Below, piece after piece: positions 1-10,662 of a stretch of DNA of 64,000 bases (its first letter is position 1; every line of letters begins with the position of its first letter). The notes beneath the pieces are model-generated. The model saw only the letters and a program-made list of their open reading frames with translations, was not told where the DNA came from and did no database searches. Source of the DNA: Tyto alba (lineage: Eukaryota > Chordata > Aves > Strigiformes > Tytonidae); contig NW_024881313.1 of NCBI RefSeq assembly GCF_018691265.1, positions 39,301,518-39,365,517 of the forward strand, in the 5' to 3' direction. A program made the translations under genes and the position numbers.

Positions 1-1190
1 AATAGAAAAAGAGATCATATCTAGATATATGGATACAATTAATTTTCTTGAGACTTAATTCAACTAGAAACTACACTAACACAACAGCAAATTTTACCCG
101 TGTGAGGAAATACTGATGGAAAAAAGCAAACAATTGAGCAAACAAGCAAAACCATGGAAGGATCTCAAAACATGGTTCAGCGCCATTACATTGCTGTACT
201 AGTTACCTAATTTTCTGTGGAGCTTTTAATGATGTGGTCAGCATGTACATAAATATATATGTATATATATGCATATATAAAAAGACACATAGAATGTCAG
301 CTCACGATCTAGGAACCAACAGTTGCAACCACACAGTTATTCAGGGATGTATTCAAAGCTAGGTTTAAATCCAAATTTGCTGGACTGTCTGTCCACATGA
401 ATGCTCTTGAGTGAAACCTCAGGACTGCTTCACGGATCATCTAATATCTCTGTCTAAACTATTGTATGTGCTCTGGGGAATGTTCCAGGTACACCTTCAG
501 TCTGGCCCTCAGTGGCAGCCTCCATTTATCTCATCTGCTCTTGCAATATTGCCTTACGAGAGGTGTAAGGGAGGCTTAGAGTTTTGGTCTTTGCTAGAAG
601 TCCCCATTCTTCTAGAGGGGACAGGGAGCCAGTTTGTCTAGTCTATAAGGTAGCAGATCCCAGGAGCACTCTGAATTTCAGTGTGTTCTGAAGTACAGCA
701 TAAAAATGTCTCATCTTTCTTTTTACAATAGTTCCAAGATAACAATAATAACTTTAAATCCTTGCATCACTTAATGGCATGGTTATTACACCAGAAAGAC
801 ACAATAAAATTCTTACTAACATGTTAAGAGGCACATCACAGTATAATACAATAATCCTGTAGTTGGAACCACATCTAATGTCTTTGCTTTTCAAAACTGC
901 ATGTACAGATGTAGCAGCATTGGAGCTAGTGCAGTTTCTCAGCACCATGACCCAGCCAGAGTCTAAGTGGCTGAAGTCGCATCTATATTAGCAGTCCTGC
1001 CAAGAAAATTGTCACAGCATGGAGGTGCCTTCTTAAGAGAAGTGTCACTGTAAAGATCAGCTGTCAATTCCCACACCACACAAGCTGCATTAGGAAAGGG
1101 GAATCTGGTTGCAGAAACAGTTCCTACGCTAAAGCCTTGTCCTGGCATAGTTATTCCTGATGAAGATCATCCACAAGCTTCAGAGCTCCT
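1..1190 (-). other. Probable 3' UTR and downstream flank of the exon pair at 1191-1806
   Basis: If the minus-strand exon pair just to the right is real, this stretch is its 3' untranslated region and beyond. A minus-strand ATTAAA lies at 225-230 and could be a weak polyadenylation signal about 960 nt after the stop codon; I see no minus-strand AATAAA between it and the stop. A minus-strand open frame of 61 codons (963-1148) follows the inferred stop but has no recognisable domain and is best read as chance. An AT dinucleotide-like tract sits near 250-280. All of this is inference from position. Confidence 0.3.
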
Positions 1191-1230
1191 TTACAGAGTC
1201 TGTGGCAGAGTTTTGATGACATCTGTCTGT
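1191..1230 (-). CDS. Candidate terminal coding segment, unknown protein (3' partner of exon 1446-1806)
   Basis: On the minus strand a strong acceptor (nine T followed by AG at 1232-1231) precedes position 1230. The upstream exon ends with two bases (AG) of a split codon, so splicing here makes AGA (Arg) and then reads QTDVIKTLPQTL before a TAA at 1193-1191. The inferred intron (1231-1445) is 215 bp, has GTATGT at its 5' end, and carries its pyrimidine tract directly before the AG. I do not recognise the C-terminus. A different acceptor further left is possible, so the exact last residues are uncertain. The splice motifs are seen directly; the joining of the two exons is inferred. Confidence 0.4.
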
Positions 1231-1445
1231 CTAAAAAAAAATTCTGGTGTGTAGGTAATGATTTATACACAGATATGTAAGTGTTTGCCTAATGCAAGGA
1301 CAGCACTGAAGAAACCTTCATGAGACCTCTGAGCACATGAAGACAGGTTAGCATTGGGTGAACGTTGAGTTGAAGCAATTATGCTGATGTCAGTTCTCAG
1401 CTCACTCAGCCTACATAGTCCTGACATTGTCTGGTAGAAACATAC

Positions 1446-1806
1446 CTGGATTTTTCTGCCAAAAATCTTTGGAAGGAATCTACTCGGGAAGTTACAAACT
1501 GCTCAAATCCCATAGATCTTTGCTCTTTTGGCTTTCTTATAACTGCTGCTAGATGGCCAAAAAAACGAGTTTGGGAATCAACATCCCCTGTACAATTAAG
1601 AGTGCTGGTGGATGGCATAAAGTTGCTACTACAGGACTGCAGTGTAACAGATGTGTTATTGTACCAAGAATCGCCAGGCACTAACACTGATTGTGTCATG
1701 TCTACGCAGTCTGCAATGTTTATGCGCTCTTCTTCTTGCAATACTTTTTGAATCCTTTGATCAACTACTGTCAAGTTTGACAGAAGGCAGGGAGCTTTAA
1801 AGGTTC
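1446..1806 (-). CDS. Candidate internal coding exon, 361 nt, protein not recognised
   Basis: This is the best protein-coding signal in the window. On the minus strand the frame is open across the whole exon: two bases of a split codon, 119 codons, then two bases of another split codon. The acceptor is a pyrimidine-rich tract ending in CTGTAG (AG at 1808-1807) and the donor is CCAG/GTATGT (GT at 1445-1444), both close to vertebrate consensus. The peptide begins TFKAPCLLSNLTVVDQ, has a charged stretch QKVLQEEERIN, a Ser/Thr/Asn-rich middle and a C-terminal part with RFFGHLAAVIRKPKEQ and FEQFVTSRVDSFQRFL. The FF...L...I...F...V spacing faintly recalls the BESS-type C-terminal motif of some MADF/Myb-like nuclear proteins, but this is a weak impression and not an assignment. 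No signal peptide or membrane segment is visible. Upstream exons, if any, would lie at higher coordinates and were not identified. Alternatives are an exon of a decayed gene or a chance open frame with good splice sites. Confidence 0.5.
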
Positions 1807-4800
1807 CTACAGTTATGATGAAATAACATGGGTAGGAAAGGGAAAGACAGTCTATGAGTGCCTTACTAAAATAAAATGTGAACTTGCCCCATGTTAGGCA
1901 CTAAGGGGTCTACAGAGACAGAAGATAATACAAAATCCCTAATTTCAGGAGATTTCTTTTAAGCTGAGCTCACACTTTAGTAGACACAGAAGACTCTAAG
2001 CATAAGACCTTGTGCTATAGGAAACAAAACTTCATCTGTTTCATCACTCGGGACTTACTGACTCTCTGGCTAGCAGTACTAATTCTGCTTTTTCCCTTCC
2101 TCACTTCTCTTGACAAATATTGTTTAGCTCTGTATGTTTGTCTTTGATCACTCTCCTTTTTCCTGTTTCCAGAGTATCCTTTAATACCAGGTCTTTGAAC
2201 AGCACTTCATGAAGCAATTGCCCATGTACTTTGCATTTTTCTGTTCCAAATGGGTTGGAGCCAGCTTTATATTAAATCAAGTACCTTTTAGGATTCCCCC
2301 CAGCTGCTCTATATTTCTGGAAAGCTATTTCTTGTCAGAATCCCAGGGATTGTGATCACTCCATGCTTCAACTTTTCTTATACAGTTTTGTTAAGAATCA
2401 TGCTGGCCATGATCTAAAACAGGTTACTGTGATGATGGACATTTTGTTGGAGCCAATTCATTTAACCTTACCATCATACTATGCTGAATTCAAGCACAAC
2501 ACTGTCACTGTTTCTCACATGACCAGGCCCACAATAGCCTCTTAACTCGTTTTTATTCCTGTTAAAAATTAAAATCAAATTAATGGCTTTTGAGAAGACA
2601 CTTTCAGGAAAACATTTCCACTTTTAACTAGAAACAGGTTTTTTTGTTCTTAACAGCAGATTGCAGTTTTCAAAAGGCAAAACTCCTTCAAAATTGAGAT
2701 TTTTTTTTTTTTGCCTTTCTCTTTAGTGAAATAAAAACAATTCCGAAAAAGAGAATCATGCCCAAATGGGACCAGCTCAGAGGTCTAGTCCCATGTTCCA
2801 TGTCCAACAGTGGATACCAATTAAACCCTGTAAGTGATGAGGTTTAGGGTAGTCTACCTGCTGAAACAAGAATGTCTTATTTCAGACCACTGCAAGTGGA
2901 CCAAATAATGTTAGAAAATGATCTGTAAAGAATTGTATGCGGAAGCAGAGAAACTAGATGGGAGGTAGACCCCTTGTCCAGAGTTTCCACATCTAGACCT
3001 CTACCTGCTGTAGTTAATCTACGCTGAAGCAATGAACATCACAGGCCTGAAATACTTTTCCCTCAGTCTTCCCATTGGCATTAGCTTTGGAAAACAGTCA
3101 GACCAACACACAGGGAGGTAACATACCAGCAGTCATCCCTTATGCTAATAGGGGACTAACTTTTCTTCAACCAGTCCAACCAACCATCAGTAACACAAGA
3201 TAAATCTGCTCTCCAGTCCTTTTTGGCTCTTCTGTCTCGAACCACAGTGGCTGGATAGATGGATGAATGACTTACTCTTTATCCCTGAAAATAAAAAATA
3301 AATTTTCTATATGTGTGAATGTATGCAATCTTCATTTTTTAAACCTGCCTGAAGGCTAGCTCTTTCAGGCTTGAAGAACTTAAAAAAATAATTTATAGGA
3401 TTTGAAGCTAACCACTACTGTTCACTCATTGATATCTTAGTTCACTTTGACCAGATTACATGTGGTATGAGTTCAATAAGAAGAAGCACACAAGTTCAGC
3501 AGTATACTATTTTGTGTGCCTGACTTTAGGCTCTGGTTAGTTCATGGGTCAGTCTCTCTTGGGGGAGAATTGTGATCTTAGTCCCCTCTAGTGATATGTG
3601 TTGAATTTCACTGGATATAAACATCACTACTGAAAAAGGGCAGCACAGAGGGGAAACCCTTTCTTTCCTTTCCCAGCAATTGTCTTATGCATTCTGCTTA
3701 TCTCTCTTTTTTGAAAGACCAAGAAACGAAGTCTACATGGCACACAACCATGCAGTGCACTACTGGGTCACCGTTAGGGTCCTATGTTTATAAAGTCCCT
3801 GTTGGCCCTGGCAAGCCAAATATATCACCCCATCTTCTTACCACATCTTTGACGACTGCCTGGGAAGCCCCTTTTCAAGCCACAAAACATAACTTTTTTG
3901 ACTTATCTATGGGTAGAAGCTATGTGTAGGTTGTTGCTGGAGTCTGATACATTATTGCTGAGTGAGGACAAGGTTTATGGATACTTTTCCTGCTCCAAGG
4001 CATCCTGTGATGGAGCTCAGCCTGGGAAGGGTCTGTTCCTCCTCGTGAGGATGTGAAAGACCTAGAGAAACATAGCAGACAGGTCGTTACAGGGACATTT
4101 TTAAAGCTATCTGTACAATACTAAACTCCCAAGCTTGGATGACAACAGTGTCAGGACTTAGCTTTCTTGCACATCAGTGCAAACAGGACAATGAGGCCTA
4201 CTGTTTTGTTGGTAGGACCAGGGAAAAAGCTGAAATCAAAAGACCTGTTTTCTCACATGTGGTATTTCTGTGTGATACTCTTACTTCACCCAAAGTGCAG
4301 GTGAAGGACCTATGACATTTGTGCCTCACAAGAGGGTAGCTCTTATGTCTGCTGAATGTAGGTCCTTACCATGTTTTAGCAACTACTAAAACAACCCTAT
4401 CTGCTTTCCCAAGTAACATACACACAGACATGCACACAGCAACTCCTCTTGGAGCTCCTGAAATTCCTAACCATGCCCAGGGTACAGATTATCACAAAGG
4501 TCTCTCTATACTCCATTTTATTCTGATTCACAGGTGGCAGAAAGCTCTAGACTTGATGTCTTCCCTCTCCCTTACTCAGCCCTAACAATAAAAGACAAAT
4601 ATAGGGTCAGGTCAAGAGTGTAAGTGTAAGACAGCAACAAAGAGAACGAAAACAAAAGCGAAACACAGTTTGAATATGCACTTTACAGGACTGTTGTCCG
4701 TGCGCTTTCAATACCTCCTTTCTAGAATCCCTTCAGTATTTTCTAGCTGTAAAAAGAGGTCTCCAGAGTGCCACCCCAAATTGCAGATGACCCCATAGCA

Positions 4801-5197
4801 CCACAGAGTTTCCTTTCTCTTTTACCTTACTTCTGTCTCTGTGGAATTAGGTATGGCACACAGATGAAAATGCCCTGGATGGCTCTAGTTGGAGCCAAGA
4901 ATGCTGGACACTTAAAAGCAATTTCCCATCCCTATTTCACACCTAATCAGCCCAGGGGTGTGTGTGAACTATGTAAATGTTGTTGATGGCATTTTGCTTT
5001 TCCAGCTGCAAACAGATTGGCTGCTACTGCTTGAGCTAAGAGCAATGTGGTGTGGCTGTTAAGACAGATCCCTTATTCTTGACCTGGGTATGGATGCCAG
5101 AGGGTATCCACACATATACTTTTCCTCTCACCCTGACATGCCTTTGGTTGACTCCCCCTCGTCTTCTCCCATGATGATCTTCAAGGGATAAAATTTG
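1807..5197. other. Non-coding, no identifiable element
   Basis: If the exon at 1446-1806 is real, this is its upstream intron or intergenic DNA. It contains a T12 run near 2700 and several short frames of 60-80 codons (2363-2545, 3687-3929, 4768-4986, all plus strand) with no family resemblance and no consistent splice flanks. I see no repeat family that I can name. Confidence 0.6.
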
Positions 5198-5326
5198 TCT
5201 TTTGTTGTGGTTTGAGCCTACTCAGCAACTAAATGCCACACAGCCACTCACCCACCCTCCCCCCACTTGGGAACGGGGAGGGAATAGGCGGGGCAAAGGG
5301 AGACTCCCGGGTTGAGATAAAAACAG

Positions 5327-5332
5327 TTTAAT
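5327..5332 (-). promoter_or_regulatory. Polyadenylation signal ATTAAA of the solo LTR
   Basis: On the minus strand ATTAAA lies about 170 nt downstream of the LTR TATA box, within the TTATTAAACTGTTTTTATC segment typical of this LTR class. It is the likely R-region poly(A) signal. Confidence 0.5.
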
Positions 5333-5499
5333 AACAGTAACAGAATAATACACTGACAGCAGTATCAGCAGGTAACATACAATACAGTTGCTCACCACTC
5401 ACCGACCAACACCCACCTGCTCCCAGCTGGCGATCCCAAACACCAAGGCCCCACAGCCACACTCCCAGAAGCAGCAGCCTCTCCTGGCCCTCTCCTGCC

Positions 5500-5507
5500 T
5501 TTATATA
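5500..5507 (-). promoter_or_regulatory. TATA box inside the solo LTR
   Basis: On the minus strand the sequence reads CACTATATAAAGGCAGGAG, a canonical TATATAAA at the expected place for the LTR U3/R promoter. Whether it drives any transcript now cannot be told from sequence. Confidence 0.6.
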
Positions 5508-6381
5508 GTGAGCACAATGTCACATGACATGGAATATCAGCCAATCCGGGCCCAGCCCTCCAGCTGTGTTCCCCCCGCCCCCGCGCACAGGTGAGGGCAC
5601 TGGGGCCTGGGGAGCCCCTGGGGTCTCAGGGTGCTGCAGCACTCCTCCCGCTGCCAAACCAACAGGAACTCTAGTCCAGCCCCAACCAGGACATCTTTAA
5701 AGACACGTTGTATAAGAGATCACCTTAGTAGCTGCTTCATCAGAGAATGGTCTTTTATCTACTGGTAGATGGGAGCTGTGACTTGGGTCCACACAAATTT
5801 GTTCTTTAGGATATTATGAATAATTTAAGGGAAATAAGAGAGGGTCAGAAGATTCAGGTTAAATCCAGATTGAAAAAGGGGTGAGGGGAAGCAGAGAAGG
5901 AGAAAGGATTTTAATTTTGGATGTAGTTCCATCCCTACTTTACCACTGATTTTTTTTTTTTTTTTATTGAGACCACAGGCAATGTGTTTAAAGGATCAAG
6001 TTCTGTGAGTGCTTATCTACTTCCCAAGCTATTGAAGGAGGCCGTTTCTAGCTAATCTAAATGACTAAGTGAGGATGTTTCTGGGTCCTAAAGAGCAAAG
6101 AAAGTTAGGCTCATCTGAATAGTTGCCAAAAAATAGATGTGCTGATAGAGAAGATGCTTGAAGTCCTCGGTGTGGTATATGTGAAAATAAGGTCTTTCTG
6201 GGTTTGCTGGGTCTGGATTTCTTAATTTTTTGATTGGCATTAGTGCTTTCCCCTACCAAATGTTTACAGAATCAGTCCCACCAACCTCTGAAAATGTGAT
6301 GATAAGGAGAAACCAAACCAAACAAACAAAACAAAACTTTTTCTGAACAGTCATTGCTTTATATGTTTTTATTCTTTGCAG

Positions 6382-6472
6382 GTGTTCAAGGTGTACATAG
6401 TGAATATAAACATACTGGCAACAGAAATGGCACAAGATCCACCATTTCCTCAGGTTGGGCTCCAGGAACTCT
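6382..6472 (+). other. Exon-like segment with consensus splice flanks
   Basis: A strong plus-strand acceptor (TTTTTATTCTTTGCAG, AG at 6380-6381) precedes a 91-nt open segment that ends at a perfect donor, CTCT/GTAAGT. In the open frame it would encode VFKVYIVNINILATEMAQD and about ten more residues. There is no known motif. Splice-like pairs at this distance also arise by chance in 64 kb, so this is only a candidate exon of a long non-coding or coding transcript. Confidence 0.2.
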
Positions 6473-6896
6473 GTAAGTCTGTCATCAAACACAGTGCCCA
6501 TCCACCAAGGACTTTAACACTCACCAAAAGAAGATGCTGCCTCCTGCAGTTACTCTCAGATTAAGTTTTGTATAAAAATTTCATAGATTTCCAAGACAGC
6601 CATTGACTCCCAGGAAACTGTAGGTCAGTACTTGTTCTGCTCCAAAGGGACATAAAACCAGCAAACAGTGGCAGGAAATATCAAGTCACAGCCAGCACAT
6701 CTGCAACTTTACAGAAAGCAAGCAGATGAAGCTGAAAGTGTGTATTCCCAGCATGCAGTAGTGAACTCCACCACAGCTACGGTTGGAGAACAATTCAAGG
6801 ATCGATATATGATTTTTAAATAAGCTTTTACTTCTGTTTAAAATTATTTAAAATGAACTAGTTACTTTTAGAAAAGAGAGTGTACATTTTATTTAG

Positions 6897-6902
6897 TTTT
6901 TT

Positions 6903-6934
<32 letters not shown>

Positions 6935-6943
6935 TTTTTTTTT
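6897..6943. repeat. T-rich simple repeat with (TTTTG)n core
   Basis: A 47-bp tract: a T run, then TTTTG repeated five times, then a longer T run. It may be an old retrotransposon poly(A) tail on the minus strand, but no element body is recognisable next to it. Confidence 0.8.
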
Positions 6944-7620
6944 ATAAATGAAATCTAACCAATTCCTTAACAAAGTTTTCAGTGTTAAGATGGTTATTTG
7001 TACGCAGCAGTGTATATATCCAAATTTTCATGTCTATTCAACAGATTCACAGATTTCAAGGTCCAGAAGATCTGGTATGATTCACTTTACTGATCTACTT
7101 TGCACAGTCCTTACACATTCTTTACACTGAACAATAGCTATAATTTTGGATTCGGGGGGGGATTCTAAGATTGTAAGATCTGTTTTCATTCTAAATTAGG
7201 ATGAGAAGATTAGTTCTTCTTTCTTTAACTAAATGGAAATGCATCTGTCAAAATGTTTTTCTTCAACATTTTTTTACAAAAAATTAAATATTTCAGCATT
7301 TCTTGAAATTGGAATGTTTCACTTGGATTCACTGATCTGACCGGAAGTATTTTATTTGACATTGGTTCAATGGTAATCTGCTTTTATGTTTTTTTTTTTT
7401 TTCACTGCGGCACACTGCCATTTGGAAGCTGTAGTCCCAAGCCTGGTGGTGTCATTATCACCTTTGGTACAGGTTTTATAGCTGCATTGTCCCTCCTTAA
7501 TAACCTTCCTATAATTCCACATAGGTATTGTACAATTTACATCCTTGGACATTTTCAAATCTGAATAGAGTTTGTTCTAGCTTTACAATTAGCCCTGGAA
7601 AGGAGTTAACCTTTGAAAAG

Positions 7621-7683
7621 ACGATTGGATGAGATACTGCTGGAGGTCCCTTCCAACATAAACTTTCCCATGATTCTGCGATT
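7621..7683 (+). mobile_element. CR1 LINE, 3'-end fragment
   Basis: The segment carries the CR1 3' UTR signature GGAGGTCCCTTCCAACATAA followed by the terminal octamer-like CATGATTCTGCGATT. It is heavily 5'-truncated, with only about 60 bp left, and has no coding part. Orientation is given by the tail at the right end. Confidence 0.75.
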
Positions 7684-8496
7684 AAAAGGACTGTTTAAGA
7701 GGACTGGGGTTACTCCTCGTACAGATCTGGTAAATCTAGCTTTCAGTCTTCAGTCCCACATTTGACTTCTGCTGAGAGCTGTCATGTGCACAGATCCTTC
7801 ATTTGCTACACTGGAACTTTCTAGTCCTACTTGTACTGGAAGGCATCATTCAGGCTTCAGCTATGAGTGAGTACTTGAGATATGCTGCCCAAAGCTTGGA
7901 TTAGGTTAACACAAGATGGTTTCTTCTGGCCTTAAAATGTGTGCTAAGAGTGAAGGAGACCCATTCTCTCCCAATGTCTTTTCTGTGTTTCTTTCCCTCT
8001 ATTTCCTTCACTTTCCCTGTGTTGCCTGGATGCTATAGTAGGGTCTAGGAAAAGATCAATCCTGTAACTTCCCCTGCTCTTGATGCCAAGTTTGCACCAA
8101 GGACTCTGGCAAGAATGTGTCTAGGAGATGCCGAGCCAGAGCTTTCTCTCTGGAGAGTTTCCCAAAGTAATTCCATCTAACGGAACAAAAGCTCCAGAAA
8201 AGTACTATGTTCCTTATAAAACAGATGTTTTAATGACTTGCCAATGCCTAATAAATGACAATGTATTCACACTGTCAAGGTTGTAAACTTAATAAATTAC
8301 ATTTAATACTGATATAAACACAGAAAACCACACTGAAAATAGACAAGAAAAGTAACCGTGTCTTATATAAGAGGAAAAATGCTGGTATGAGATTTCACCT
8401 AGGCACATGTGGGCATGTATCTGTATATATCTGTATATAAAAGTGAACGTTACCAAGTAGCTGAATGGTTCTGGGTTATTCAATCAAGACTCACCT

Positions 8497-8498
<2 letters not shown>
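7684..8498. other. Non-coding, nothing identified
   Basis: Unique-looking DNA between a CR1 tail and a long A run. The only frame of note is 64 codons on the minus strand at 8289-8483, without any motif. Confidence 0.6.
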
Positions 8499-8543
<45 letters not shown>

Positions 8544-8583
8544 GGAAAAATAAAGAGAAAAAAAAAAAGAAAATATATAATAT
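8499..8583. repeat. Poly(A) tract, 43 uninterrupted A, with A-rich shoulder
   Basis: Positions 8499-8541 are 43 consecutive A; the tract continues A-rich to about 8583. No SINE or LINE body is recognisable immediately upstream, so it may be an orphan tail or a slippage-grown homopolymer. The real length is likely to vary between individuals and assemblies. Confidence 0.9.
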
Positions 8584-9634
8584 AAGGAAGATTGGGTAAT
8601 GCTTTGAAAATCATCATTCAAAAGTCAAAGCTAAAGCCTTAGCACTGACTAATGGTTTCCACAATTTATCTAATTTTTTTCAGCTTCAGTGCCCTGACTT
8701 GCATATTGCAGAAGTAAAACAAGAACTAAAGCTAGTTCAGGTAAATCTGGAAGCAACAGAAAGTTAACATTCATGGACAACACATTGAGGGAATCAGGAC
8801 TGAGTGACTGCCTATACACTTCCACCTCCTTACTCCAGTGACTGCTTCTCCATCATCTTGCAACATGTATAAAAAACAGATAAAAATGTCTGATAAAAAT
8901 AGCTCCTGTTCTGCTCAGCCATTTACCCTCATGTTGGACAATCTTTTTACATGGACAGATTCTCAGTTGGAAACTGTATTCATGCCTCATACCTATCAGT
9001 TTAGACTAAGTGAAGAGGATGAATAAGTAGTGAGTTTTCTTCACGTTGGCACAGGCTAGCTGCTGGTTATATATGTGGGGCTGTGTTATCAATGTATTTA
9101 CAATTCTGCTCTCTGGTGACTCCTGTGGTCATAGTGAAATCTGTGCATTATGTGTTTTAATCACAACCTCTGAGGCCAGACTGAATCTTTCCAAAGTTCA
9201 AGAAAGTCTTTTTAATTTTTTTTTCAGCATGGTTTGGATGAGATCTTTCACATTTATGAGCATAATTTGATGCTGTTATTGATACCTTGGCAAAGCACAT
9301 ACCTAGATCTGTCGTTAAGGCAATGGGGGATATTTTATCCTTACTTTACTGTTGTTTAAGACCTCGTAACAGCTGTGAGGCCATAAAAAATCAACTTCAT
9401 CCGAAGTCAAAACTGAAATGCTGAAACTCAGCAACAGCTGTATAAGGGAGTAGAAAATAGATCTTCCCCTTTGTCCTGAGACTCCATGAGTACCAGTAAC
9501 TCAGCATTTTCTCTGTCAAGGCCTTCCCCCTCCCTCTTACTTTGGAATTTCCTCCTATTTGGCTTTTGTCCAGGACTTTTCTGCTTACCTTCAGGATCAG
9601 ATATAAGGTGCATTAATTTGCTTTACCTTTTGCT

Positions 9635-9636
<2 letters not shown>
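8584..9636. other. Non-coding, nothing identified
   Basis: Unique-looking DNA. The plus-strand frames at 8838-9026 and 9046-9270 are short and show no domain. Confidence 0.55.

Positions 9637-9668
<32 letters not shown>
9637..9668. repeat. Poly(T) tract, 32 T
   Basis: Uninterrupted T run. It produces a run of Phe codons inside an otherwise chance plus-strand frame at 9486-9836, which is therefore not listed as a gene. Confidence 0.9.
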
Positions 9669-9672
<4 letters not shown>

Positions 9673-10053
9673 ATTTATTTCCTTGGTCTAAGGAATGCAT
9701 GTTCTTCAGTGCTGCAAATAAACATCTCCCCGATGCAAAGAAAGATGCTGCGCTGTGGAGCCTGGTCCATGCAGCATGTTGTACAGTCTTTTCTGCTATT
9801 AGCCAAGCAGGTAGCACAGACTCCTGCTGTGGGTGAGACCCTCAGTCACTGTCAATAACCAGCATGTACAGGTTTGACAAATGCAGACCCTTAAACTTTT
9901 CTCCTGTTGTTCTGGTTCTTTCTCTTTTTATCCCTTTTTAATATATTTTTTTTTATTATTCTCTTTTTATCTCTTTTTTTTCCTTACATCTTTCACCTGG
10001 GCCTGAGCTAGGCTCTGTCCTTCTGTTTATGGGTCTGGATTCTTCAGTGCAGT

Positions 10054-10662
10054 ATTACAGAATTGCTAAGGCTGGGAGAGATGTCTGGAGATTGTCTAGT
10101 CCTATCCAGCCGGAGAATGATGTTCAGGGCCATGTCCAACCAGGTTTTGGATATCTCTAGGGATGGAGACTCCACGACCTCTCTGGGTAACCTGTTCCGA
10201 TGTTCTGATACACTCACAGTAGAAAAGAGTTTTCACCTGTTTAAACAGAATTTCCTCTATTTCAGTCTGTGCCCACTGCCTCTTGCTCTCTCTCTGGGCA
10301 TCACTGAGAAGACCCTGGTTCTATCTTCTTTTCTTCTTCTTCATCAGGTATTTATGATTGACAGGATCCTCAGGAGCTTTTTCTTCTGCAGGCTAGACAG
10401 TCCCAGCTCTCTTACTCTCTCCTCGTATGAGAGATATTCCAATCCTTTAATTACCTTCATGGCCTCCACTGCACTGGCTCCACTATTTCCATGTCACTCT
10501 TGTCATGGGGAGTCCAACACTGATCGCAGTACCCTAGATGTGTCCCACAACTAGAGAAGTACTACCTCCCTCAACCTGCTGGCAGCATAATTGCTAATGC
10601 GTCCGTGGGCCTTCTCTGTCACAAGGACACACTTCTGGCTAATGTTCAAATCATTGTCTACC
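10054..10662 (-). mobile_element. CR1 LINE, 3' UTR plus decayed end of ORF2
   Basis: On the minus strand the left end is the CR1 3' end and the right part is the C-terminal coding region of the reverse-transcriptase ORF. Landmarks on the plus strand, read as complement, include TCTAGTCCTATCCAGCC, GAGACTCCACGACCTCTCTG, AACCTGTTCCGATG and CTCCCTCAACCTGCTGGC. The copy is 5'-truncated and clearly older than the copies at 41 and 45 kb because it has many substitutions and a broken reading frame. The 163-codon plus-strand frame at 10063-10554 is an antisense shadow of this element. The right boundary is approximate. Confidence 0.88.

Larger units (their letters stand above)
5203..5693 (-). mobile_element. 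Solo LTR of an avian ERVL-like endogenous retrovirus
   Basis: The 491-bp element is bounded by TG and CA and flanked by a perfect 5-bp target-site duplication, TCTTT at 5198-5202 and again at 5694-5698. Read on the minus strand it starts TGTCCTGGTTGGGGCTGGAC and ends in CTCAAACCACAACA, the ends I associate with abundant avian ERVL-type LTRs. Sense features lie in the expected order on the minus strand: a TATA box (5500-5507) and downstream an ATTAAA (5327-5332). No second LTR, primer-binding site or gag/pol remnant is found on either side, so this is a solo LTR left by recombination between two LTRs. The intact duplication suggests a fairly recent insertion. The subfamily name is not assigned. 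Confidence 0.88.
5699..7620. other. Non-coding flank with poly(T) runs and one exon-like segment
   Basis: Between the solo LTR and the first CR1 tail there is a T run at about 5949-5967, a T/TTTTG tract at 6897-6943, a T run near 7389-7402, and the exon-like segment listed separately at 6382-6472. The overlapping minus-strand open frames at 6065-6501 have no recognisable domain. Confidence 0.55.

Noticed and set aside
963..1148. 61-codon minus-strand frame after the candidate terminal exon
   Set aside because: It lies downstream of the inferred stop and has no motif; the frame with the better acceptor ends before it.
10063..10554. 163-codon plus-strand frame
   Set aside because: Antisense of a decayed CR1 element; its peptide matches no family.
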